NCBI GenBank assembly: GCA_024762925.1 | Contig: JANTGM010000001.1 | Coordinates: forward strand, 1-64,000 | Reading direction: 5' to 3' | Origin: Kofleriaceae bacterium | GTDB lineage: Bacteria; Myxococcota_A; Polyangia; Haliangiales; Haliangiaceae | DNA length: 64,000 nucleotides | Shown here: positions 35,438-44,178 of the stretch, one piece after another | How positions within the stretch are numbered: the first letter of the stretch is position 1 | Layout of the letters: each line of letters opens with the position of its first letter | Program-made: the position numbers and the translations under genes | Notes under the pieces: generated by a model | Database searches by the model: none | What the model was told of the DNA's origin: nothing | What the model saw: only the letters and a program-made list of their open reading frames with translations

Positions 35438-38400
35438 ATGGCCGCCAATTTTCTACCTCACCTTGAACGCCTCGAAGCTGTTGCAATCTCGCGAGCTGGC
35501 TTGATTGCCATTGGCGGTCGCCGCGACAGTGATGCACCAACCTCCGTTCACGTTGCCACGCTGCCAAAAGTGGACGCTCCTGTGTCTCTGGAAACCGGGG
35601 CACCGATTCTTGCACTGTGCTTCGTGGGGGAAGTCTTGTGTGCGGGCGATAGCACCGGCAAAGTGCACCTTTGGGATGGAGGCAATGGGTGGAAGTCACT
35701 CGGCGCAAAAGAACATCACAAGGGGGCTGTGCGGGCGCTAGTTGCCGTTGGAGATCAACTCGGTAGTGTTGGTGACGACGGCGTGTTTCGGCTGGCGAAG
35801 ATCGGAGCAAAGGGGCTCGGCAAGAGCAGCGAGCGTTCGCTCTCCAAGCGAAGCCTCAGAACCTTGACCTTCGATGAAGGTCTTGGCGCATTGGCTACGG
35901 GCGGCGATGACGGCATCGTGCGATCGTTTGATACCAAGGCCGATAGCGAAGTTCGCGAGATGGACATGGGAGCAGCGGTCACCGCGCTCGCCTTTCTTGG
36001 GGATGGCAGGATTGCATCGGGCTGTGCGGATGGTAGTGTGCGCTTTGCGTTCCTCGAAGGTGCCGCCGAGCCAGAAGACCGGTCCAAAGACACAGCACAT
36101 GATGGTGCGATTCGCGCCCTAATCTACTCGGCCCAACTGCACGATGCTGCCAAGCGACCACTGCCGAGACGGCTTCTGTCCGTCTCCGAAGATGGCGACA
36201 TCAAGGCCTGGCAGGTTGATAGCAAGCGCAAGCCACCTACCATCAAAGTCTCGAAGAAGGCGCTTACGGGCGCAGTTCTGATTCCGGGCAACCCAAGGGC
36301 GAAAGGCGACAAGCGTGGAGGAACGCTCGCAGTTGTCGATCGCAACCGAGTTCTTTCCCTGCTCACCGTGGACGAAGAGGGCAAAGTTTCCAATGCAATT
36401 GGCAGGGTGGAATCCCGATTCGAAGAGCTCGCCGGCCTCATCAAGTCCAGAAAGGATGAGGTTCGCATTGGCGCTTGCAATGAGCTTGGAAAACTCACCG
36501 AAGACGAAGCACGGAAGAAACTCGATTCGGCGCTCCTTGGCGACAACAAGCCTGGCGTGCGGAGAGCAGCAGCAGCAGCGATCGCATCAGGCGATCGACG
36601 TCTGAGTCGGCCCGCACTTCGAGAGGCACTTAGCGATTCCGACCCCAAGGTTCGCGATGCTTCGCTGCGAGCACTCGAGAAGATCGAGCGAGACGCGCCG
36701 GTTGCCGCAGCGCGCGCAGCTCTCCAATCCAGCAAGAGTGACATCCGCATTGCTGGTGTCAGTCGATTGCCCGCTCTTCGCGAGCAATCCTCGCTTGTGC
36801 CTGCGCTTATTGCTGCAACACTCTCGGACGATAGCGAGAAGGTTCGGGCTGCTGCACTCGACGCCCTGTACAAACTTGAGGCCAACGCACCGCTAGACGC
36901 TGCTCGCACTGCGTTGGGCCGCGGTCCCGCCGATGTGCGCCGGGATGTCTTGATTCGAATTGGACAAGGACGCTTGGCTCTTGTGCCCGAGGGCGCTGAA
37001 ATCGTCGAGGGTGCCTTGGACGACGAAGACGAATCTGTGCGTAGCACGGCATTTCTTACATCGATCGCTGCGCGCGCTTCACTCATGGCCAAGGTTCGCG
37101 CGGTCGATGTACACACCAAGAAGGCCGTTGCCGAAATGGAACGTCGTGGGCTCTTCGCGGATGCAAGTGATGCCACAGACCTTGTCGAGTCGGACTTGCG
37201 CCCGCTCTTCGCCGCGATGGCATGCCGTTTCGCAGACACAGCGCTGCGAGCTGCACGCCTGCTTGCAATGCTTGGTGACCCTCGTGCCACTGGCGTATTG
37301 CTGCAACTGAGCCGAGAACCGGAGGCCAGCACTCGTCGCTATGTCGTCGAAGCGCTGATGTCTGCAGCGATGGCTATGCCATCCGATGGCCGCGTCACTG
37401 CACGGCTTCGCTGGCTTGTTGACGATGTTGACGAGACCGTGCGCCAAGCGTCGTTTGACGTCCTGCAGATGCTCGGCGAGGTTGGCGGCGCGAGCGGCGA
37501 GATCGATGTCGCAGCACTTGCTCTTCGAGCTGGCAACGCGGACATTCGCGTGCGCGCTCTGCAGATTCTTGTGAAGTTTGGAGGCTCAGGGCAGTACGCA
37601 AAGATCAAAGAGTCAGCCGAGCGCGCGGATGTCCTGCTTGGCGATGCTCTCGACGATGAGCACGACAAGGTTCGCGGAGAAGCATTTCGCACGTTGTGGA
37701 CGTGGCACAACAAAGACCCAAGGCGCGTGCTTGAGCGGGCTGCTCTTTGCCGGCAACCCGAAGTGCGCCGTCGCGTGGTCAAAGAACTTCCTCACCAAAA
37801 GCCTGAGAAAAACTCTTGGGCCGACGAACTGCTGTTGTCGCTGATTGGCGACCACAATGCCGTTGTCGGAATTGATGCCTACGAGGCTGCAGTCAAGCCA
37901 AAGAATGGTGAGAAGCGGGTTGATGTGCATCAGCAGGCACTGAACTCACCTTGCGCGGTCGTTCGTGTACGAGGCTTGCGCGGGGTTCCAAAGAAGGGTG
38001 CTGATGAGCTCGTTCCTCGCATTGTCGAGCTGGTTCGCGACAAGGAGGCCACGGTGCACATTGCTGCGATCGAGGCTCTCGACAATCTGGCCCCAGCCAA
38101 CGTGGAAGGGTTTGTGGCAGCCTTCGCGAGCATTTTTTACGAGCTACGTGTGCGCGCAATGGAACTGTGTGGCCGTCGCCGAGACGAGCGATGCATCGCA
38201 CCAGCCCAAGAGTTTCTTGCAATTCTCGAGACCGACATCAATCGCCCAAGTGACGAGCTTCGTCACCGGGCGGCAGCCGCCATCGCCGATGTTGGCGCAC
38301 GATCGCTACTGAGCTACTACCAAAGCCTTCTTGAAGATGGGCACCCTGCTGTGCGCGAAATGGCTTCGCGCGGAATGGCGACGGGGGCGGCGCCGGGCGA

Positions 38401-41400
38401 TGAGTCGTTGCTCTCATCCGTCCTTGGCCACGACGATCTGCCTGTTCGCTCGTGGATTGCTGAAGGCCTTGCAAGGCTTGGGGATGCGCGCGCACTTCCG
38501 GTTCTCGCTGGCACGCTTGCACACGATCACCTGCCGATCCGCCGCGGTGCAATCATGGGCTTTGTCGCCCTTGGGCCCGATGGCGTGGGTGGGATTCTCA
38601 AGGGGCTAGACGATAGCGAACGAGTCATACAAGACCTGGTCTTCGCTGTGATTGTTGCGCGTGACCTTGCTCTCAGCCGAGCCGAAGAGGGGCCAGACTT
38701 GCTTCTTTCCGCACTCTCCGCTCAGCACCCCGAGATTCGCTACGCAGCGGCGCAGCTTTTGGAAGTTCGAGGAACGGAGGCACATACCAAGGCGGCAGCA
38801 GGGCTTGTTGGACCGCGGCTTCGCGAGAAGGCGAGCGATATGAAGGATTGGCCGAGCGCCGATGAGCAGGCCAGTCGTTTGGCTGTGCTCGTCGAAGCGC
38901 TGGCAAGTGACCACCCTCTGCATCGCTATGCGGCTACGCAGGTTCTTGCGTTGCGTCCACAGCCGATGGCGTTTTGGCGAGAGTCAAAGCTGCTTCTCGG
39001 CCCCTCAAGCAGGAGCCGCCCGCGCATTCCATTCACAAATTGGGATAGCGAAGAGCGAGCACCGCGCAAGCGGAGCTGGATTCACGAGCTTTTTCGAAAG
39101 GCCTCATCGGGGAGCCCAACGGCAAGCACCGAAACCGAAAGGTTGCTCGAAGTCTTGGGAGCTGTGCCTTCGAGCTCGGCAGAGACCACCTTTGAGGAAT
39201 CGAAACTGGTCTTTGGTACCTATGCAGGGCTTGTGCGCCAAGCGCCGGTCCATGGGGAGTCCGATGAGAGTCACAGGGTTCGTCGCGATTCGGTGCAGCG
39301 CCTTGCGGTGATTGCAGCTAATCCCGCTGTTGGGCGCGAAGCTGTTATGCCTGTTTTGCAGAGCGCACTTAGCGACCCTCACCATATGGTGAGACGCTCG
39401 GCTGTCGCAGCTGTGCGCAGCTTATATCCAGATGGGGCTCTTGAACCACTTCGATTTGAGCTCTCATCAACAGCGAGTGACGTGGGCCGGGGCGGAGTCA
39501 ATGAAGTTGTCTTGCGGGCTAGCGAATCTGCCGAAGCGCTCGCGCTTGCCAAGGAGACCATCAATGCACCCGTCGCCGAGGTACGCCGATACGGTCTCTC
39601 GCAACTGCCACAGCTTTTCGAGACAGGGAGTCTCGAGCCATGGCTTCTGGCCTTGGAGAGTCGGTACTCCGACATTCGAATCAACGTTGTCGATCGGCTT
39701 GTTGACTCTACAGATGAGCGGGTCCTGGTGGCACTGGGTCGGGCGATGGAGAGCGAGCACGAAGACTTGCGATTGCGGGCTGCCTCGGCCTTGGCTGCAC
39801 GCGGTGACATTCGCACGGCTGATGTGCTCACGAGCTTGCTCTTCTCGGAAGACTGGGAGGAGGGTGCAACAGACGCCCTTATCGAGCTGGCGCACGCACG
39901 ACCAAATCCCGAGGCGAAGCGAGTGGCAGCGCTGGCAATCGTGAACCGTTTGGAGAATGACCCCGACGAAACTGCTGATCGCTACGAGTTGTTCTCAGCC
40001 TTGGCTCGAATTGGCGATGCGAGTGCCGCTGAGTTTTTAACCAAGACCATTCTCGATGAGGAGAGCAAAGACGACTCGACAAACGCCCTTCGGATCCTGG
40101 TTCAGTGTCTAACGCAAAGTGACGCTCCAACCACCCGCGATAGCAACGGCGATACGATTCCGACCTTTGACGTGCACGTGGCGCTTCCTGTGGCTCAACA
40201 ACTCAGTGTCGCGAAGGACGCTGCAATCCGCCAGTCGACGGCCGAGCAGCTTCTTCGGTATCTACCTGGTGCTCCTACAGAAGAACTCCTGGATATGCTT
40301 CTGCAGGATCGAGTTGCCGATGTTCGAGTTGCGGCTTGCATGGCATTGTCGTATCGAGCCGAGAATGAGCCCGATGCCAGTGTGGGCGCGCTCAGCTCCG
40401 CACTCAAGGAAGGTCGCCGTGAATTGGTGCTTCCCGCAGCGGAGGGGCTGGCAGCGCGCCAGCAGCCCGAAGCATTCCAACCTCTGCTCCTGGTCTTCAA
40501 GGCCGGCGAACAGCACGAACGTGCCCGAGCTGTCATGGCGATGGGGGCACTCGGAGATAGTCGCGTCTTAGAAGAACTCTTACCGCTCATCGAAGGAGCT
40601 AACGAGCTGGAGCCTGAGGATGCGGAGCTTGTGCCGCCAATCGTCGAATCCCTCGGTCGAATGCTGCCACGGCTCAAGGACACCGTAGCTACCAAGGTGC
40701 GTGGCCTGGTCGAGAATCTGGCTCGCGAGGGTGGGCATGATCTTCGCATTCGTGCGCTTCGAGGATTGCGACATGCTGGCGATGATCGGAGCCTCGCATT
40801 TATTGAAGGTGTTGCAGCTGATTCGCTTGAAGGTAGCGATATTCGGGTGTCGGCGATCAACGAATTGGGTGTGCTCGCAAGACCATCATCGGAAACCGTG
40901 CTTGCGGATATCGTGCGAGAGGGCGGCTACAACACTGGGTACTCAGCATTGGAAGCTCTCAAGAAGATCTTTCCTGAGGACAAGACTCGGACCCAGCTCA
41001 TGGCGCTTCGAAGTGCGGATTCCGATCTTAGTGCGCCAGCGGCAAGCTTCTTGTCGTGGTTTGGAGAAGTCGAGACCTTGATGGACCAGCTAAGTTCGGT
41101 GACCGATCAGGGCATTCGAGCAAGACTTCGCCAGGGGCTCATTCGACGAGAACTTGTCGACACCGCGGCCCTTGAATCGAGTCTCTCCGAAATGCTGGCA
41201 TCCGAGGTTGCTCTCGACCGCGCCGATGCTTCTTGGATTGTTGGAGCCGCCAAGGTCAAGAGCTTGGCCGGCGGGCTGTCCAAGGCGCTTTCACGCGCCG
41301 CCAAGGAGTATTCGAAGGCGTCGACAATGACACAGGAAGAGCAGTGCCTCGAAGCGTGGACTGCGGGCTTGTGGGCATCTCTGCGCACATCTGCGGATGC

Positions 41401-41956
41401 TGACAAGGCCGCTCGTGCTGCGGTGAAAGATGTATCGCTTCCTGCGAATCTGCGCGGCATCGCGACGAGGGTGCTGGCATCGGGCAAGGGGGAACAAAAA
41501 CTCTTCGAGAGTTTACTGACCGATCGCGATGCTGGCGTTCGAGCGACAGCGGCATCAGCCCTGGCTGAGCTGTTTCCCACGAAGGTGGAGGCGGCTATTA
41601 CAAAGACCGTTGTGGCCGATGGCGCCGCGCTTCGCCCGGTTATCAAAGCTGCTCTCGAGGGGGGCTCGGATTTGCTTGCCGACAGCAACACCCGTCGTCT
41701 TGCTACGAGCACCATGATGGGGCAGCGTCGCGTAGAGGACTTCACGAAGGTTGCACAGACGTCGAAAGACAAACCAGCGCGCTTGGCAGCAATAGCCGCC
41801 TTGGGGCGCCTGGGAGGAGGGCAAGCAGAGGAAGCTCTTGCCGGCCTTGTGAAAGAGGAAGCCGAGGCTGATGAAGTCAAAGCCGCAAGCTTCCGCGCAC
41901 TGCGGAGATTGCAGAGGCGTGCAGCCAAACTAGCTAGCTATGAGGAGAGCCGATGA
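35438..41956 (+). CDS. Giant WD40-HEAT repeat protein, retron-associated (2172 aa)
   Basis: The first ~290 residues contain WD40-like beta-propeller repeats, with phrases such as VLCAGDSTGKVHLWDGG, LGSVGDDGVFRLAKIG, ALATGGDDGIVRSFDTK and RIASGCADGSVRFAF. From about residue 320 to the end stretches an uninterrupted solenoid of HEAT (PBS-lyase-like) repeats, e.g. LLGDNKPGVRRAAAAAIASG and SDSDPKVRDASLRALEKIE. Repeats are about 30-40 residues, many ending in Arg/Lys-Ala-Ala-Leu helices. No catalytic site. Such a propeller plus long solenoid is a protein- or nucleic-acid-binding scaffold. It starts 4 bp after the first HEAT gene and overlaps the next start by ATGA. The length is remarkable for a defence-type component. 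Confidence 0.85.
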   Translation: MAANFLPHLERLEAVAISRAGLIAIGGRRDSDAPTSVHVATLPKVDAPVSLETGAPILALCFVGEVLCAGDSTGKVHLWDGGNGWKSLGAKEHHKGAVRALVAVGDQLGSVGDDGVFRLAKIGAKGLGKSSERSLSKRSLRTLTFDEGLGALATGGDDGIVRSFDTKADSEVREMDMGAAVTALAFLGDGRIASGCADGSVRFAFLEGAAEPEDRSKDTAHDGAIRALIYSAQLHDAAKRPLPRRLLSVSEDGDIKAWQVDSKRKPPTIKVSKKALTGAVLIPGNPRAKGDKRGGTLAVVDRNRVLSLLTVDEEGKVSNAIGRVESRFEELAGLIKSRKDEVRIGACNELGKLTEDEARKKLDSALLGDNKPGVRRAAAAAIASGDRRLSRPALREALSDSDPKVRDASLRALEKIERDAPVAAARAALQSSKSDIRIAGVSRLPALREQSSLVPALIAATLSDDSEKVRAAALDALYKLEANAPLDAARTALGRGPADVRRDVLIRIGQGRLALVPEGAEIVEGALDDEDESVRSTAFLTSIAARASLMAKVRAVDVHTKKAVAEMERRGLFADASDATDLVESDLRPLFAAMACRFADTALRAARLLAMLGDPRATGVLLQLSREPEASTRRYVVEALMSAAMAMPSDGRVTARLRWLVDDVDETVRQASFDVLQMLGEVGGASGEIDVAALALRAGNADIRVRALQILVKFGGSGQYAKIKESAERADVLLGDALDDEHDKVRGEAFRTLWTWHNKDPRRVLERAALCRQPEVRRRVVKELPHQKPEKNSWADELLLSLIGDHNAVVGIDAYEAAVKPKNGEKRVDVHQQALNSPCAVVRVRGLRGVPKKGADELVPRIVELVRDKEATVHIAAIEALDNLAPANVEGFVAAFASIFYELRVRAMELCGRRRDERCIAPAQEFLAILETDINRPSDELRHRAAAAIADVGARSLLSYYQSLLEDGHPAVREMASRGMATGAAPGDESLLSSVLGHDDLPVRSWIAEGLARLGDARALPVLAGTLAHDHLPIRRGAIMGFVALGPDGVGGILKGLDDSERVIQDLVFAVIVARDLALSRAEEGPDLLLSALSAQHPEIRYAAAQLLEVRGTEAHTKAAAGLVGPRLREKASDMKDWPSADEQASRLAVLVEALASDHPLHRYAATQVLALRPQPMAFWRESKLLLGPSSRSRPRIPFTNWDSEERAPRKRSWIHELFRKASSGSPTASTETERLLEVLGAVPSSSAETTFEESKLVFGTYAGLVRQAPVHGESDESHRVRRDSVQRLAVIAANPAVGREAVMPVLQSALSDPHHMVRRSAVAAVRSLYPDGALEPLRFELSSTASDVGRGGVNEVVLRASESAEALALAKETINAPVAEVRRYGLSQLPQLFETGSLEPWLLALESRYSDIRINVVDRLVDSTDERVLVALGRAMESEHEDLRLRAASALAARGDIRTADVLTSLLFSEDWEEGATDALIELAHARPNPEAKRVAALAIVNRLENDPDETADRYELFSALARIGDASAAEFLTKTILDEESKDDSTNALRILVQCLTQSDAPTTRDSNGDTIPTFDVHVALPVAQQLSVAKDAAIRQSTAEQLLRYLPGAPTEELLDMLLQDRVADVRVAACMALSYRAENEPDASVGALSSALKEGRRELVLPAAEGLAARQQPEAFQPLLLVFKAGEQHERARAVMAMGALGDSRVLEELLPLIEGANELEPEDAELVPPIVESLGRMLPRLKDTVATKVRGLVENLAREGGHDLRIRALRGLRHAGDDRSLAFIEGVAADSLEGSDIRVSAINELGVLARPSSETVLADIVREGGYNTGYSALEALKKIFPEDKTRTQLMALRSADSDLSAPAASFLSWFGEVETLMDQLSSVTDQGIRARLRQGLIRRELVDTAALESSLSEMLASEVALDRADASWIVGAAKVKSLAGGLSKALSRAAKEYSKASTMTQEEQCLEAWTAGLWASLRTSADADKAARAAVKDVSLPANLRGIATRVLASGKGEQKLFESLLTDRDAGVRATAASALAELFPTKVEAAITKTVVADGAALRPVIKAALEGGSDLLADSNTRRLATSTMMGQRRVEDFTKVAQTSKDKPARLAAIAALGRLGGGQAEEALAGLVKEEAEADEVKAASFRALRRLQRRAAKLASYEESR

Positions 41957-43776
41957 GCGACTCGTTATCGCGACCTGAGTTTGCGCCGGTCACCGTGCGC
42001 TACTCAAAAGCCGCCCGTCCCGAGAAGAGCGGAGATGCGTTGAGCCTTACGCTCTTCACCGATGGCCTTCGCGCTGGGGCTAAGGCAGACCTGGAACTGA
42101 AGGAGCCAGCCGTTGTCCGTGATGCAATGCTCACGATGGCCGACATCCTGGCGAGTGATCTTCGCTTCAAAGCCACCGATCGTTCGGACTACCTGGCTTA
42201 CTTGCTCAAGCAGGGGCAGCGCGCCACAAAAGAACTCTGGGATGCTCAACAGAGTTTCTTGCAGCGGAGGTACGCCGAGGAAGCTGCTGAAGAGGCGCCA
42301 CTCGATCCGCTCCTCACGGTGTCCGATGACGAGATTGGCCTTGAAGTCTTCTCTGCAGATGAATCTGCCTACGCTCGTCTCACGCTTCGCTCTGGCGAAG
42401 CCTACAAAGCAAAGAAGACTGCTCCTGGCACAACACACATCGACTTGATCTCAGCTGTGGGCGGTATTACCGAGCTGCGATCGTATCGATCCGCAAAACT
42501 GTGCTTTGAGCCATCTGCGTCCGATGGTGACACTCGTGACATCCAGGTGCCGTATCGATGGGTTCGCGCGCTAGGGCAGATGCAGGCAGCTTCCACATTG
42601 CCAGCTACCGAGTTTGAAGTCGCACCAATCGACCTCTATAACTTGCTCTTCACACTGCGCACACAACGTGCCAAGAAGTCTCCCCGAGCTTTGCGCTACG
42701 AACTTGTGCCGGGGCAGGCACCCAGAATTGTTCTGGAGCCATGGGAACTCGTTATTGAGGGAAGCGGCGCTCCGTACGAGGGAAACCGACCCGCAGTAGT
42801 GAGAACTTGGGGTCGTCGTCGGCTGAGCTTACTTGCGCGAATCTTGCCGCACTGCAAGTCGGTTCGAATTCGTCTAGCAGGAGCAGGGATGCCAGCGTTC
42901 TACATCTTTGATCTTGGCGTTGCTACGTTGACCTTGGCTCTCTCTGGCTGGACCGATAGTGGCTGGGCGGGAATCGCGACGTTTGATCTTTTTGGTGGTG
43001 ATGCCGATGCCAAGCTGGCTAAGAAAATCGAAGCATCGCTAAGCAAGGAGCCAAAGACGCTCAAGACGTTAACTGCCGAGCTCAAATCCGACCAGACCAC
43101 GGTGCGAAACGCCCTCTTGTCGCGAATGCAGACCGGCGATATCGTTCATGAACTTGGAGATGGTCGATTCCACCATCGCCCGCTCTTCGATTCGCCTATC
43201 GATGTCGAAAACGTGCGCTATCGCGATGAGAATGAGGAGGCCGCTCATCGGCTTCTTGCGGTGAATGGCCAAGTGCGGATCACAACGGTGCATGACCTTG
43301 GCGGTGAAGGCGTTCGTATCGAGGGTGAAATCGAGGACAAACAAGCACACCGAACATTTCTTACATCTTTCACGATTGATCGCGAAGGACGAACCGTGGA
43401 TGCAAGCTGCACGAGCCCGCAATTTCGCAGGGCAGGGCTGCGCGAAGGGCCAACCGTGCCCATGATCGCATTGCGGCTGCAATACGCCCGAGAGCGTGCA
43501 GAACTTGAGCGGGCGCGCGGTACAGAGGCTGGGCGCAAACTCATTCGAGCGGAAACGCGTATGCTGATTCGTCGTGACAAGGACGAACTCACACTCATGC
43601 GCGTATCGCTAAACGACAAGAAGGTCATTGTTCGGTGGGGCCCAGAGCCCGACAACATGCGCATGACACAGCAAGTCTTTAGTAGTTCGGACGAAGCTCG
43701 CGACGACTATTTTGGACGTCTATCGAGCTGCGCAGAGCGTGGCTTCATCGACGCGAGTGCAGCGGAGGCAATGTAG
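41953..43776 (+). CDS. Winged-helix / degenerate SWIM / WGR-like protein, retron-associated
   Basis: 607 aa. An N-terminal mixed region of unknown fold is followed by a winged-helix-like segment at about 355-412 (LKTLTAELKSDQTTVRNALL ... GDGRFHHRPLF). Residues about 440-515 follow the SWIM domain outline (VRIEGEIEDKQ ... TFLTSFTIDREGRTVDASC, then PQFRRAGLREGP, then MIALRLQYARE), but the CxC...CxH zinc ligands are mostly gone: CTS at 486-488 and GPTVP at 499-503. The C-terminus (about 545-600) is WGR-like: VIVRWGPEP, QQVFSSSDEARDDYFGRL, RGFIDA. Winged-helix plus SWIM proteins are the known companion of ARM proteins in type XIII retrons as I recall them. Coupled (ATGA) to the giant HEAT gene; the msr-msd RNA starts 132 bp after its stop. 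Confidence 0.78.
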   Translation: MSDSLSRPEFAPVTVRYSKAARPEKSGDALSLTLFTDGLRAGAKADLELKEPAVVRDAMLTMADILASDLRFKATDRSDYLAYLLKQGQRATKELWDAQQSFLQRRYAEEAAEEAPLDPLLTVSDDEIGLEVFSADESAYARLTLRSGEAYKAKKTAPGTTHIDLISAVGGITELRSYRSAKLCFEPSASDGDTRDIQVPYRWVRALGQMQAASTLPATEFEVAPIDLYNLLFTLRTQRAKKSPRALRYELVPGQAPRIVLEPWELVIEGSGAPYEGNRPAVVRTWGRRRLSLLARILPHCKSVRIRLAGAGMPAFYIFDLGVATLTLALSGWTDSGWAGIATFDLFGGDADAKLAKKIEASLSKEPKTLKTLTAELKSDQTTVRNALLSRMQTGDIVHELGDGRFHHRPLFDSPIDVENVRYRDENEEAAHRLLAVNGQVRITTVHDLGGEGVRIEGEIEDKQAHRTFLTSFTIDREGRTVDASCTSPQFRRAGLREGPTVPMIALRLQYARERAELERARGTEAGRKLIRAETRMLIRRDKDELTLMRVSLNDKKVIVRWGPEPDNMRMTQQVFSSSDEARDDYFGRLSSCAERGFIDASAAEAM

Positions 43777-43839
43777 TCGTGAGGCAATGTGATCGTGAGG
43801 CGAGGCAATGTGATCGTGAGGCAAGGCAATGTGATCTTG
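43767..43839. repeat. Short tandem repeat at the stop codon of the winged-helix gene
   Basis: Three copies of a 21-bp unit beginning GGCAATGTGATCGTGAGG start at 43783, 43804 and 43825 (the last truncated). A shorter 16-bp copy at 43767 contains the TAG stop of the preceding gene. The repeat lies between that gene and the retron RNA. No protein or structured RNA is suggested. Confidence 0.75.
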
Positions 43840-43908
43840 TTGTGCCGATTGATGCCGAGAAACATGGACAAAGAGGAGGCAGCCACGTAGCGTCTTTTTA
43901 AGATTTCA

Positions 43909-44148
43909 GGAGAAGGGACTGGACAGAGTTAGCCATAGAGCGGCGTAGCGCCGTTTAGGTATCGTCTTCGGACATTCGCCACAAGGTAAGCTATTCATGG
44001 TGTATCTCCCCCTAGGGGGTACCTGCACCGCGCATAGCTGGACCAACCTCACAACCGCGGTTTATGCGCAGTGCAGGTACCCCCTAGGGGGGATACACCG
44101 GTGAGCCTACCGTGTCCCGTGTAGGATAGTAGCTTCAGTCCCTTCTCC
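43909..44148 (+). ncRNA. Retron msr-msd non-coding RNA
   Basis: The ends pair as the retron a1/a2 inverted repeat: GGAGAAGGGACTG at 43909-43921 and CAGTCCCTTCTCC at 44136-44148, 13 bp perfect. GTTAGCC follows a1; its G at 43932 fits the priming guanosine of the conserved UAGC-type msr sequence. The msr then has hairpins CGGCG-TAG-CGCCG (43941-43953) and GTC-TTCG-GAC (43964-43973, UUCG tetraloop). The msd is a long hairpin (43999-44099). The RT gene starts 30 bp after a2. In retrons the RT copies the msd from the 2'-OH of the branch G to give msDNA, an RNA-DNA hybrid; the product here should be a little over 100 nt, exact ends unknown. Confidence 0.9.
43999..44099 (+). repeat. msd inverted repeat (36-bp hairpin)
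   Basis: Left arm 43999-44036 and right arm 44063-44099 pair along 36 bp, broken only by a one-base bulge (T44007) and one C-A mismatch near the tip; the loop is 26 nt (44037-44062). Each arm contains the 12-bp palindrome CCCCCTAGGGGG, so the single-stranded DNA product could also fold locally. This is the template of the msDNA stem. Confidence 0.92.
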
Positions 44149-44178
44149 AACTTTTCAAGACGCGCGGCCGCAGATCGT

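Noticed and set aside
36124-37332. 402-aa minus-strand open frame inside the giant HEAT gene
   Set aside because: Ser/Arg/Ala-rich antisense shadow of an Ala/Glu/Arg-rich gene; no domain and fully inside a well-supported coding region.
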